From positions 35,574,508-35,638,507 of the forward strand of contig NC_088776.1 in NCBI RefSeq assembly GCF_954871325.1: DNA of 64,000 nt. Direction: 5' to 3'. Shown piece by piece: positions 1-11,349 of this stretch (positions are counted from its first letter, which is position 1; each line of letters starts with the position of its first letter). A program made the position numbers and the translations under genes. The notes beneath the pieces were generated by a model, which was given only the letters and a program-made list of their open reading frames with translations, did no database searches and was not told the DNA's origin. Origin of the DNA: Gordionus sp. m RMFG-2023 (Eukaryota; Nematomorpha; Gordioida; Chordodea; Parachordodidae).

Positions 1-186
1 TATTATAGTCTTAATTGTAGAAATAAAAAAATTAAATTAAATTCATAATTCGATGTTTTGCATAAAAAATATTGATTTCTTAATTACATTTGGTTCAAAC
101 GGGGGGTGATTAAAAATCAGTATAAATATCGGATCGGTATCGGATCGGTTTTGAAGCAATATCGGATCGGATTCGGCGCAGCCCTA
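1..186. repeat. end of a hAT-like non-autonomous element
   Basis: The last 70 bases repeat the words TCGGATCGG and ATCGGAT and finish in GGCGCAGCCCTA. Read from the other strand, this begins TAGGGCTGCGCCGAA, close to the CAGGGCTGC-type ends of hAT elements. The other end lies outside the window, so neither size nor target duplication can be checked. Confidence 0.45.
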
Positions 187-2192
187 CTTATAATCAAACT
201 GGTTAGTCTTAACAGTAATTCTTATACTCTTTTTAATTTTTATAAACAATTAATCTTATACTCTTTTTAATTTTTATCTTTATAATTTATTTTATTTTTT
301 TAGTCAGTAAATTAATGTTAATCAAAGTGGGTAGCCACAACAGTGAATCTGAGCCGATTTTTACTAATGCAATATTTTAGCCAGAAAAATATTGCCTAAG
401 CTTTGAGATTTCTTTAATAGATATTCAAACCTTTTTGCCATTCTACGAGTAAAATCTTAATGCTTGCATAATATTTTTCTAGATAAAATATTGAGTTAGC
501 CGTTTTTAAAAATCGGCTCAAAACTAGCCATTAAACAATACTAATTTATACTTTTTTAATTTTTATCTTAATATTAATCAAACTGATAACATAATTATAA
601 TCATATAAAAGACATCATCTTCATCATCCATAACAGTAAATTATATTTTATACATCCTTTTTTGCCTATAATTTCAGATGATTTATGACATTATTTTGGG
701 CAAAGAAAAGACATCTTCATCATCAAATAAGTAGTGATATAATTTTGAAAATATTTGAAACAGGTAAAAAATTTAATATATATTATAAATTTTATTATAT
801 TATTTTCTCTTTTATATGGCTAAAATGCATGTTTACTGAAACCCAATATTCGTCAAGTCTTAAAGTAAAAATAAATATTATATTTTCTTATATTTCATAT
901 CTTTGTCTCTTTTTTCTATTTCTTCCATCTTATAGTCATTCTTTTTTTTTCATTGCTCCCCTAATATTCACCTCCCAGCTTCACATGGGGAATGATAAAA
1001 AAAATGGTGACTATTGGGAGCTCTGGTGCAAGTTTTTACAAAGTTAAATACTTTTCATTAATTCTCCAATAGTCAAGTGTATCCACAGAGGATATTATAT
1101 CAATATCAACGTTATTAGAGTTATCTAAATGAACAGACATAAAATTAGCATTTTAAAATTGTGGGTTCTATACAAATTTTGGAAAATAATGAGATACCAC
1201 CCAAACAAATGGGTCATTCATAACCCAAACAAGCCTAAATAAGATATCTTATTATACTGTCTAGATATAAAGATTATTTTAAATATTCCTTGATTTCTTT
1301 GTAAGGCAGGTCATCTATATTACTAACAATTTCAATTATTTTGTTTGTTAGTGGTTTCTCTTTGATTTTTAATTTAAATAAATAAAATTTAGGGGGCTTT
1401 GGACATTTCCATTGTTATTTATTTTTTAAAAAAAATTCCAATTTTTATAAAAATAAATAAATAAATTTTTTTAAATATTAAAAAAGTAAAAAATTTAGAT
1501 TGGATCAATTTTTTTACAGGTATTAGCCCTATGCAATATTTTTGAAAACACTAAATATTGGTGCCAAGCCGATTCAATATTCAACATTGACTTTATAAAT
1601 GACAATTCAAAAGGATTGTAAATATAAGTGAGAATGTTAAATGATTCATCACCATTTTAATGGCCATTTTTGATATTTTAAAATTTAGCTTGGCCTGCGG
1701 CTTATTTATTACTAGTACCACTCCAAATTTTGTAAAAAAAAAACATTAATGGCCAGCATCAATTGGATTCTGGTATTTATTATAGTATAAGATGCAGGAT
1801 TTCCATTTTGCCTTATTTAAAATTATTTGATCATGTGAATGTTTTTGATCATATGTAATACTAATATTTAACAAATTTGTGAATGTCACTATTTTTTTTA
1901 ATATTTAAAAAATGAATATAAGCATCAGCCAATATTGTTAAATTGGGCAGTCCAATATTCAAAAATTTTAGATTAAAAATTATTTATCATACAATATTAA
2001 ATTTTATTCATATGAAAAAACAAATTTTAAAATGGAATATCCTGTATATTTATTTTATTGGGTAAATTATGGTTTGTTATTAGCAAAAAAATTGAATAAG
2101 TTAATATTTCTATTTAACTTTATTCATTTTAACCAAATATGAATATATGAATGAGTTTAATTTTTTAAACTGGCAAATTTTATCAAATATTA
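187..2192. other. AT-rich stretch without a recognised gene
   Basis: No family match was seen on either strand. The 120-codon open frame at 685-1047 is low-complexity and matches nothing I know. Short related words (GCAATATT, CCAATATT) recur at roughly 370, 1540 and 1930, which suggests decayed repeats. Exons of the neighbouring SMARCC-like gene beyond 2193 would have to lie here on the minus strand; I looked for SWIRM- or SANT-like words and saw none. Confidence 0.5.
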
Positions 2193-3005
2193 TAGGGATC
2201 CAAACCGAACCTGAACCGAACTGTTAAACCACTAAAAACCTGTATTTTTTATCGAACCTAAACCTCTAAAAAATTTCTAACCGAACCGCTAAAATGCCTC
2301 TGAACCGGTTCAAGTCTCATAATTTTATGCTTATAAAATAATGTGTAAGTTATTACTAGTAGTATATTGCAAATATTTTAATTATAATCAAATTGTTTTA
2401 AAAATTATTATCAATCACATTTGATTGATAAACGTCAGTCATAATTTTTGTAAACTTTAGTGTATTGCTTTTTGCAATATTTTAAGCTTATAAATTGTAA
2501 TGAAAAAAATTAAATCTAATATATAAATACATATATTATAAATGACACATCAAATCTGATATCATACTGGCAATGCCAGCTACCCAAGTTAGTGTGGAAG
2601 GATGTTTTTCAACAATTAAATTTATATTATCTCCTTATAGATGTAATTTGAGTGAGACGAATTTTGAAAATATATTAATTGTGCAGCTTAATAAAAAAAA
2701 TTTAAGTAATTGTTCATATTTAAATTAATCATTGATATCTTTATTTGTTATATTTATAAATTAAATATTATTTTATAATGTGCAATTAATAAAAATGATG
2801 GTTTTTAATTTAATTATAAAATAAAAAAAAAAATTTTCTGATACATAATCCTAATGTAGGTTTGAATACAAATGTGTTCAAACCAGTTTTTAGAGGTTCG
2901 AACCAAACCGATATTTTTATTTTTTGCGAACCAAACCTGAACCTTAAACCATTATTTTTATACGAACCTGAACCGAACCGATATTTGTTTCAATTTGGAT
3001 CCCTG
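2193..3005 (+). mobile_element. 813-bp internally deleted hAT element with TSD AAATATTA
   Basis: The ends are TAGGGATCCAAACCG on the left and, read inverted, CAGGGATCCAAA on the right, followed inward by runs of AACCTGAACCGAA. A perfect 8-bp duplication AAATATTA lies at 2185-2192 and 3006-3013, as expected for hAT. The interior keeps only the C-terminal end of a transposase (2573-2728), so it cannot move by itself. A second copy with its own 8-bp duplication sits at 47393-49119 in opposite orientation. It lies only 53 bp beyond the stop codon of the SMARCC-like gene. Confidence 0.88.
2573..2728 (+). pseudogene. hAT transposase C-terminal dimerisation fragment
   Basis: The frame from 2573 to the TAA at 2726-2728 reads MPATQVSVEGCFSTIKFILS and continues with LSETNFENILIVQLN. 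This fits the hAT dimerisation region, whose usual form is a Pro-Ala/Ser stretch, then SxE.xFS, then an R.xL..xn.e.L.f..N tail. Only about 51 residues remain. The BED finger and catalytic region are absent, so this is the relic of an internal deletion rather than a gene. Confidence 0.8.
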
Positions 3006-3058
3006 AAATATTACCAAGTCTTGAAACTATGATAATGTTTTGTTTTGGAGATGGATCA

Positions 3059-4051
3059 TTAAGAAAATATTTTCTCAAATTGGGTCAGGGTAGAAACTTT
3101 TAATTTAATTGCTTTTAAAAAAATCATAAAACCTTCTTTAGAATTTGATAATCCAATATTCTTTAAAGGTTTATCATCATCCTCATCATCAACAATCATA
3201 GAAGTGTCTGGACATTTGTTTCCAATATTACTTGTCAACTCTTTTATTGTTAGTTTAATAATTGGATCACAATATACAATATGAGTTGCCTCTTCCATTG
3301 ATTCAACCAAAATTCCTTTATGCTTTTGAACTATTTCAATAGCTTGAATTCTAATATTATTTGGATTATTGATGCTTGAAGTTGGTCTATTGTTTGAGAC
3401 TAAGTATATTTTTGGTCTAGTTATGGCATTCGATGCTAATAAAGTTTGTTCAATATTTATAAATAATTCTAAGTTAGATTCCAATCTTGATGGAGAAGAG
3501 AAATCTAGTTTTCGCCTAATTAAAATAATGAAAAATAAAACTTTTAAAGATTTCAAAAAATTTCTATTTAAAATTATTGTTTATTACAAGTGTTGATTTA
3601 AATTATTAAAAAATTGATGCCTATATATAATCAAAGTATATTACCATCCTTGATCTGATTTAAATTTATAAACTATAGCTAATATCTGGCATAACACACC
3701 CCCAGGTTTAAAATCTAAAAAAGATTTTGCCTATTAATCAAACTATTATAATGTGTTTCCATTTTAATTACTGGTATCCTTGTTATAGGAGGATTTTCTG
3801 CTTTAATACTTAAATATTCATCTTGAAATTGAATTAAATTTAAAGTTAATAAAGCCAATGATTTGGCAGTCGGTTGTTCTTGTACAGAATACTAAAATCA
3901 ATAAGAATAAAAATAAATATGATATAATTCTTCTTACATTTCTGTAATGTTTCTCAAACCATTTTTTGATATTATCTAATTGACACAAAGTTTCGGCAGA
4001 TTCAAAAAACTTCATAAAAGCCCCATTTTTGTTCTTTTGTTCTGCAGACAT
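3059..4051 (-). CDS. SMARCC/Moira-like SWI/SNF subunit, N-terminal domain only
   Basis: Four exons fit: 4051-3938, 3891-3772, 3730-3645 and 3515-3059, giving 258 codons with the frame kept across all joins. Introns have GT-AG ends and are short; the second is only 41 bp. The translation follows the conserved N terminus of SMARCC1/SMARCC2 and fly Moira: KFFESAETLCQLD near residue 13, a KSLALL..IQFQDE block, then PAKSFLDFKPGGVLCQIL and KFKSDQGWR, then a DFSSPSRLESNLELFINIE block and RPKIYLV. In the family this module is followed by SWIRM and SANT domains that help hold the BAF/BAP remodelling complex together. Here the frame stops after an acidic DDEDDDK tail and none of those domains is seen. 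It may be a truncated duplicate, or an unrecognised splice may lead across the hAT insertion. The start at 4051 was chosen because the upstream ATG at 4162 needs an intron that breaks frame. Confidence 0.8.
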
Positions 4052-6161
4052 ATTAAAAAATTTATAACAATAAAAATTTAATCTGATACTTACATTTTTG
4101 ACAGACGTATGACAGTAACGTAAAATTTCATTACTTATATTTTTAAAAAAAACATCATTCATAAAATCAAAAAATAATAAATTGTAATCTCAAATTATTG
4201 TCAAGATATCATCATTGACCCATATTATAAGCCATAGTTCGAAAGAGTATAGTAACATACATTATATTACACAAAAACACCTTGTAAAATTTTATTGCAG
4301 AATTAAAAGCTGGCCCAGTATAAAAACTTTATCAGCTCTGAAAACACACGGTGCCTAATATCAGCGGCGTCGCTAACCTTTACTATCTCAGGCTCAATTT
4401 AAAAAAAATTATGGGGGGGGGCAAAGACCCCCCATATCCCCTAATTTGTGGGCATTCGGCCCGCTTTTGTTTAGCATTCGGCCGGGTTTTATATTAATAT
4501 AATATACTTTTTTTAAATTTGCTAACTCTGAACAATTATTTTTAATTTCATATTTTGTCATTTATTATTATGCATATAAACTATCATATAAATAATTAAA
4601 ACCAGTGGAGTCGCTAGGGGATGGAGGCGCGCAGGAGCTCGAGCCCCCTGAAAAATTTGAATAGCCTCTGAAGCAAAAAAATTTTTTTAGTGGCTCCTTA
4701 ATATCCCCTTGAACTAAAAATAGTGTTTTAATTGCTCCCTGAACAATTTCTTTTATAATTCTATTAAGTAATATATAGATTTAATATTATTATTTAAAAA
4801 TTAATAAGACTGTCTTTTTATTAAATGAATAATATTTTAATTATTAGATTAGATTAATATATATAAATTATATTTTCACTATGACAGCTTGCGATCAAAT
4901 TCTGTGTTAAAAATATATCAATATCACTCACTAAATATTAATTTAGCATTAACAGTTGAATCTTAATTGACTTTTATTATTTAAATTATTATATAACCCA
5001 ATCATTGATATAACCCTAATTAAATTCATATAATCATTTATTAATTGAAAATTAACAAATTTAATTGTAATTAGCCAAGTTTAGCATCATTAATCACCTA
5101 ATCATTGATTTTAAAATTTAATTATCATGTCTCTTTCTAAAATTATTTTCAAGGTCCTATCCAAATAAGTATAAGAATTTATTTATAAAAAATAAGTAAA
5201 CATATAGTTCATCATCCTCTATTATATATAATTATTTATAAAATATTAGGTAAAATGCCACTTTTGCAGACGTATTTGACAGTTATATAATATATTATAG
5301 TTAATATTTTTAAAATTTTACTAATCCATGCTTTTGATAATAAATATAAGTAACTATTTGCATTCATCTATTTAACGCCATCTATTTATTTAAAATATTA
5401 TTATAATTAAATATTTTATTATTCACCCCACAATGGATGTAATAAATTAGATATATTTTCTTCTATTTTTTTACATGTTTTTAGGAAAGCCATTTTTTCT
5501 ACTTTGAAAAACAGTTTTAAGTTAAATTTTTAATACAAGTATATTTTAGATATTATTACAAACTACTATTATTTTAAGATATAATATACCAACTAGAGAT
5601 GGTGCGACAATATTATACAAAATTTTAATTGCTTTTATGATATCACTCTGGTTTATATTTTATAGTCACAAAATGTTTCATTTCTAATATGTCATCCTTG
5701 CCGTATAAATAACTCAAGGCTTCATTATATTTGCATAATTTCTTCTAAAGATTTTTAATATTTTTGTTTCATCAATTCTAACATAATAAATTCTGATATG
5801 GGTTACCATCGTGAGTGTCATGGCTATGACTGTAAAGTAACCAACATCTATTATTTGTGTGGCTATGTAATTTAAGATTATTACTACAGCTGCTGAGAGC
5901 GATTGCATATTTTAGATATGCAATAATGGTCAACTGTGTAGTCGTTTATATATCATTAAAAATGGATGATAATCTTTTAGAAATTTAAAATCTCACAATA
6001 ATTTTCTCGATTACTTATCTAGCTTCCATCATGTAATCTAAGAGGAAGCTCTAACTATCATATAGTTTTATGATTTGGATTGGTCGTTTATATTCTCTTC
6101 AAGAATTGTTAATTTGGTAAAGAAGGCCTGTAAATTTTTTCTTATTAGTTTATTCTATATA
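4052..6161. other. intergenic, with decayed hAT-like ends
   Basis: Two short GC-richer patches stand out from the AT-rich background: CAGCGGCGTCGCTAAC at about 4364 and CAGTGGAGTCGCTAGG at about 4603. Both resemble CAGTGGCGTAGC-type hAT termini in the same orientation, and related words recur near 42480-42530. A minus-strand frame at 5908-5714 (64 codons) contains a possible membrane segment but matches nothing I know and is not called as a gene. Confidence 0.4.
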
Positions 6162-7452
6162 ATAGTAACAAATGTCATAATCGTTATTTTTGAACTTTTT
6201 TTAAAGTAAATGGTTGAAAATATGTTTTGTAAATGTTAAATTAATATTTCAATGAAAATGTACTATGGAAAAGTGACAATTGTCATAATCGTTATTTTTG
6301 GACTTTTTTGAGTTTTTTTAAAGTAAATGGGTAAAAATATGTTTTATAAACATGTTAAATTAATATTTCAGTGAAAGTGTACTATGGAAAAGTGACAATT
6401 GTCATAATCGTTATTTTTGAACTTTTTTAAGTTTTTTTAAAGTAAATGGGTAAAAATATGTTTGGTAAACATGTTAAATTAATATTTCAGTGAAAGTGTA
6501 TTATGGAAAAGTGACAATTGTCATAATCGTTATTTTTGAACTTTTTTAAGTTTTTTTAAAGTAAATGGGTAAAAATATGTTTTGTAAACATGTTAAATTA
6601 ATATTTCAGTGAAAGTGTACTATGGAAAAGTGACAATTGTCATAATAGTTATTTTTGAACTTTTTTAAGTTTTTTTAAAGTAAATGGGCAAAAATATGCT
6701 TTGTAAACATGTTAAATTAATATTTCAGTGAAAGTCTACTATGGAAAAGTGACAATTGTCATAATGGTTATTTTTGGACTTTTTTGAGTTTTTTTAGAGT
6801 AAATGGGTAAAAATATGTTTTGTAAACATGTTAAATTAATATAGTGAAAGTCTACTATGGAAAAGTGACAATTGTCATAATCGTTATTTTTGAACTTTTT
6901 TTAAAGTAAATCGGTAAAAATATGTTTGGTAAACATGTTAAATTAATATTTCAGTGAAAGTGTACTATGGAAAAGTGACAATTGTCATAATCGTTATTTT
7001 AGAACTTTTTTAGATTTTTTAAAGTAAATGGGTAAAAATATGTTTGGTCCTAAAAAAATTTCAAAAATAACGATTATGACAATTGTCACTTTTCCATATT
7101 ACACTTTCACTGAAATATTAATTTAACATGTTTACAAAACATATTTTTACCCATTTACTTTAAAAAAACTTAAAAAAGTTCAAAAATAACGATTATGACA
7201 ATTGTCACTTTTCCATAGTTACACTTTCACTGAAATATTAATTTAACATGTTTACAAAACATATTTTTGCCCATTTACTTTAAAAAAACTTAAAAAAGTT
7301 CAAAAATAACGATTATGACAATTGTCACTTTTCCATAGTACACTTTCACTGAAATATTAATTTAACATGTTTACAAAACATATTTTTACCCATTTACTTT
7401 AAAAAAACTTAAAAAAGTTCAAAAATAACGATTATGACAATTGTCACTATTA
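6162..7452. mobile_element. foldback element built from ~118-bp tandem repeats
   Basis: About eight direct copies of a unit of roughly 118 bp run from 6162 to about 7045. Each contains GACAATTGTCATAATCGTTA, TTTTTTAAAGTAAATGGG and AATATTTCAGTGAAAGTG. After a short join near 7048-7060, about four copies follow in inverted orientation to 7452. The outer ends form an inverted repeat (AATAGTRACAAWTGTCATAA). No coding frame is present. The layout, terminal inverted repeats themselves made of tandem repeats, is that of foldback-type DNA elements. A target duplication is not clear (perhaps TA or TTA). Confidence 0.75.
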
Positions 7453-7761
7453 CCTAAAAAATTATCTATCAAAAGGTATATAATAGATGAAATTACGTAA
7501 AATATAAATATATAATAATCATTTTTAAAATATATATTAAAAAATATCAATCAAAAAAATATATTTAAAAAAATTTATTAAAAAAATATATTAAAAATTA
7601 TCAATCAAAAAATATCAATAAAAAAATATATTTAAAAAAATATATTAAAAAACATCAATAAAAATATATTTAAAAAAATTTATTAAAAAAATCATATAAA
7701 AAAAAATATCAATCAAAAAAATATATTTAAAAAAATTTAATAAAAAAATAATCAAAAAAAT
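7453..7761. repeat. AT-rich simple repeat, left half
   Basis: Imperfect tandem words such as AATATCAATCAAAAAAATAT and TTTAAAAAAATTTATTAAAA fill this stretch. The same kind of sequence resumes at 36354, on the other side of the 28.6-kb insertion, so one simple-repeat tract appears to have been split by it. Confidence 0.7.
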
Positions 7762-8160
7762 AGGGTAGGTCTAAAAGTCGAAAGGCTGCATGATACGAAA
7801 GGCTAAAAAATAATATTGAAAATAAAAATAACAAAGAAAATGATTAATGTGTAATTTGATTGATTTATTGCTTTTTTACGAGAAAAATATTATAATAACA
7901 TTATAGTGCGTACAAATTGTGCGTTGCAACGCAGCGTTTCAAAACGCAAGCAATGCATTTTAAATGCATTCGTTCAAATTGAGCACATATCCGTTTTTCA
8001 TTTAAATTATTTTTTTCAAAACGTAATAGTGCGTACAAATTGTGCGTTGCAACGCAGCGTTTTAAAACGCATATAAAAAAACGTAAACGCAGCCATGTAT
8101 AAATTGATGCGTTAACTTTTATTTTTTTATTTAAATTTAAAACAAAAAAAATTACTTGCT

Positions 8161-8640
8161 TTGTATTTACTACAAAGAAATAAAGGAAAGAAGAAGAGCA
8201 AGACGTCCAAAATATTTGTTAAAAGAAATCTTTTTTCTGAATATATTAATATTAAAGGCGATTTAACAAATTCGCAATTTTATAATTATACAAGAATGAG
8301 AAGAGCGACATTTTCTTATATACTGGAGCTCATATTTCATATATGAGGATATTAATCCAAAAGTTACTAACTGTAACAAACAAATCGATGCTGAGGATCG
8401 TTTGTTTGTTACATTAAGGTAAAATAAATTTAATTTATTAATTATTTATATAATAGGTATTTAATAACTGGTGTATCATTTGCACAACTAGCTTATAGTT
8501 CAAGTATCACATTCTAAGTAAGCCAATAGAAATAGGACTACCTAGCATAGAGATAGTGATAAAGGCTATTTGCATTCTACATAACATTATCATCAACAAA
8601 GAAGGATCAGCTTCCATTGATGATATAGGTAATACCAATA
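8161..8640 (+). pseudogene. remnant of the Harbinger transposase in the nested copy
   Basis: Bases 8161-8420 match the first exon of the intact transposase (LYLLQRNKGKKKSKTSKIFV), then break frame near 8336. A short piece of exon 2 follows (about 8455-8500) and jumps directly to the end of exon 4 (about 8515-8632). The exons with the first two catalytic aspartates are missing, so it cannot encode a transposase. Confidence 0.8.
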
Positions 8641-8804
8641 TTTAAATTTAAATAAATATATAAAAATCATATTTATATATATTTTTAAAATTATATTATC
8701 ATCAATACAGATCCTACATTGGCTAACCTTACAACAAGACCATTTTTGGTAAGCAGGGAAAACAACTCAAGCTCACAGGAATCTAAAATCATTAGGGATA
8801 AATT

Positions 8805-8945
8805 CTTAAATTTTTATATTATAATAAATTTATTAATATTACTATTATAATAAATTTATTTATATTACTATTATAATAATTTTATTTATATTACTATTAT
8901 AATAAATTTATTTATATTACTATTATAATAAATTTATTAATATTA
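8805..8945. repeat. 28-bp AT-rich tandem repeat in the Harbinger
   Basis: About five copies of a unit like TTACTATTATAATAAATTTA are arranged head to tail. The mirror copy of the transposon has the same repeat with fewer units at about 12215-12300, so the unit number differs between the two family members. Confidence 0.6.
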
Positions 8946-9239
8946 AATAAAATTTGAATAAAGTATTGATCATGAAATAATTTTAAGTTTAGTTATATAT
9001 TTGTAAGCTTAGTGTTAATTGTAATAGATTAAATGAAGTGGGATCCAAAGTTGAGGATTAATAATGGGGATGAAGGTTGTAGATTAGATTTATATATATA
9101 TTAAACTTAACAATACAAATATTTTAAATTGCCCTCAATCATAAGAGTGAAACCTTGACTTTAGCCACTTAATATAATTACAAATATTAATCATGTTTTG
9201 CTATATATTAAAATCTTATTTATATTTTTAAAATTACAT

Positions 9240-9600
9240 TTTAGGAAGAAGTTAACACATAATTATCCACTACTTATTATCCTATATTTACATATGAAAC
9301 AGACTAAATATATAAAAATTTTATTAATAAAATGAAGGTTGTAGATTAGATTTATATATATTAAACTCAACAATGCAAATATTTTTAATTGCCCTCAATC
9401 ATAATAAAAATAAACTGAGTGAAACCTTGACTTTAGCCAGTAAATATAATCATAAATATTTATCATATTTTGCTATATATTAAAATCTATTTATATTTTT
9501 AAAATTACATTTTAGGAAGAAGTTAACACATAATTATTCACTACTAATTATATAAAAATTTTATTAATAACAATATATCAAAAATTAACAATATAACAAA
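9240..9600. repeat. ~270-bp tandem repeats, nested Harbinger arm
   Basis: Two copies of a unit containing GAAGTTAACACATAATTA, TAAATATATAAAAATTTTAT and AACCTTGACTTTAGCCA lie at about 9050-9600. The mirror arm has three copies (11350-12085). Confidence 0.65.
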
Positions 9601-9614
9601 TATAAATATCAAAA

Positions 9615-10339
9615 TTATATAGTATTAAAAATATCTAAAGCTGTTTCAGATGTTTCTGTTGTTTGTGTATTTCTTCTATTAATCTTGATAATTTGCATTG
9701 TTTTTAAAACTTCTGTCTTGAAAAAATAGTCTTCATCAGAATCGTAACCTTTCAATACATCAACCAGGCTATCCAAAAAGATTCTATATAAAAGATAAAT
9801 AAATTATAGATAAAAATAAGAATTACTGGATACTAGAAGATGTTTTTTCCAATACACTCATAAGCTTTTGCAAATCATTTTGATTTTTAGCAGGGTTCCT
9901 TGTTTGAGGAGGGGATTCCTGAAAATTACTGACAGTAGGTCTGTCAGCAACCGTGGCTTGCATGAAATTAATATTCATGCACCCCTCCTCTAGATCCTGA
10001 AGGTCTCGCTTACTTATCCTTGTTGAGTTGATCCTTAAAGTTCCTAAGGCGTTTCCTTAGGTAATTCACGCTACAATCATAATCTGGAAACTCTTCTGAT
10101 AATCTAAAAATAAAATTATTAATAATATTATATATTATTTAACTTAATTCCTATGATGGAAAGTTTTTCCATCACAGAGAATGTCTTCTTATGATCAGGA
10201 TGCGCCTGATTCCAAATAACCTCTTCAGGTTCCAACATTTCAGCAAATCTTTTTGTTATTTCTTCATTCCATGATCTAAAATAATTAATAAATGATGATT
10301 TAATTATATATATTCTTACATTTTTGATGGTGTTTTCAT
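9615..10339 (-). pseudogene. broken MADF-protein gene of the nested Harbinger
   Basis: This is the mirror image of the intact gene at 10540-11263, with the same exon edges. A deletion of about 18 bp near 9975 and an in-frame stop just after the QLNKDK motif interrupt it. Its last exon retains a longer tail (RRNTQTAETS...) than the intact copy, which suggests that the intact copy's C terminus was altered by a small insertion. Confidence 0.78.
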
Positions 10340-10539
10340 TTCTCCACTTCAAAAAAATTTGAAAACGCAAGCAGGTTTACGTTTTGAAAAAAATAATTTA
10401 AATGAAAAACGGAAATGTGTTCAATTTGAACGAATGCATTTAAAATGCATTGTTTGCGTTTTGAAACGCAACGTTGCAACGCACAATTTGTACGCACTAT
10501 AAACCTGCTTGCGTTTTCAAATTTTTTTGAAGTGGAGAA

Positions 10540-11263
10540 ATGAAAACACCATCAAAAATGTAAGAATATATATAATTAAATCATCATTTAGTAATTATTT
10601 TAGATCATGGAATGAAGAAATAACAAAAAGATTTGCTGAAATGTTGGAACCTGAAGAGGTTATTTGGAATCAGGCGCATCCTGATCATAAGAAGACATTT
10701 TCTGTGATGGAAAAACTTTCCATCATAGGAATTAAGTTAAATAATATATAATATTATTAATAATTTTATTTTTAGATTATCAGAAGAGTTTCCAGATTAT
10801 GATTGTAGTGTGAATTACCTAAGGAAACGCCTTAGGAACTTTAAGGATCAACTCAACAAGGATAAATTAGCAAGACCTTCAGGATCTAGAGGAGGGGTGC
10901 ATGAATATAAATATAAGAAATATATTAATTTCATGCAAGCCACGGTTGCTGACATACCTACTGTCAGTAATTTTCAGGAATCCCCTCCTCAAACAAGGAA
11001 CCCTGCTAAAAATCAAAATGATTTGCAAAAGCTTATGAGTGTATTGGAAAAAAAATCTTCTAGTATCCAGTAATTCTTATTTTTATCTATAATTTATTTA
11101 TCTTTTATATAGAATCTTTTTGGATAGCCTGGTTGATGTATTGGAAGGTTACGATTCTGATGAAGACTATTTCTTCAAGACAGAAGTTTTAAAAACAATG
11201 CAAATTATCAAGATTAATAGAAGAAATACACAAACAGCAGAAACATCTGAAACAACTTTAGAT
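10540..11263 (+). CDS. Harbinger accessory MADF-domain DNA-binding protein
   Basis: Four exons fit (10540-10559, 10604-10735, 10776-11069, 11113-11263) with GT-AG introns and a continuous frame of 198 codons plus stop. Residues 10-75 look like a MADF (Myb/SANT-like) domain: ITKRFAEMLEPEEVIWNQAH, then PDHKK, then SEEFPDYDCSVNYLRKRLRN. Proteins of this kind are the known second gene of PIF/Harbinger elements; they bind the transposon ends and bring the nuclease to them. The C-terminal third is rich in Ser, Thr and Asn and low in structure. It converges with the transposase gene at 13703-12338. A 2-base AG difference from the nested copy near 11220 shifts the last ~15 residues, so the natural C terminus may be longer. 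Confidence 0.85.
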
Positions 11264-11349
11264 ATTTTTAATACTATATAATTTTGATATTTATATTTGT
11301 TATATTGTTAATTTTTGATATATTGTTATTAATAAAATTTTTATATAAT

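Larger units (their letters stand above)
8027..10499 (-). mobile_element. internally deleted Harbinger nested in its own relative
   Basis: On the minus strand it begins with the Harbinger terminus at 10499 and ends with the same terminus at 8027. A TAA duplication (8024-8026 and 10500-10502) flanks it. Removing it restores the outer element's upstream sequence CAAAACGTAAACCTGCTTGC. It is a near mirror image of 10503-13808 but lacks the central transposase exons (the equivalent of about 12660-13300 is gone), and its MADF gene has a premature stop. Confidence 0.88.

Noticed and set aside
685-1047. 120-codon open frame on the plus strand
   Set aside because: Low-complexity, AT-driven composition, no family motif, no splice context.
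3369-3596. Plus-strand frame of 75 codons
   Set aside because: It overlaps exon 4 of the SMARCC-like gene on the opposite strand, which has strong family support.
4159-4162. Upstream ATG of the SMARCC-like gene (4162) as the start
   Set aside because: The intervening sequence needs an intron whose splice phases do not join the two exons in frame, while the ATG at 4051 begins directly before the conserved KFFESAETL block.
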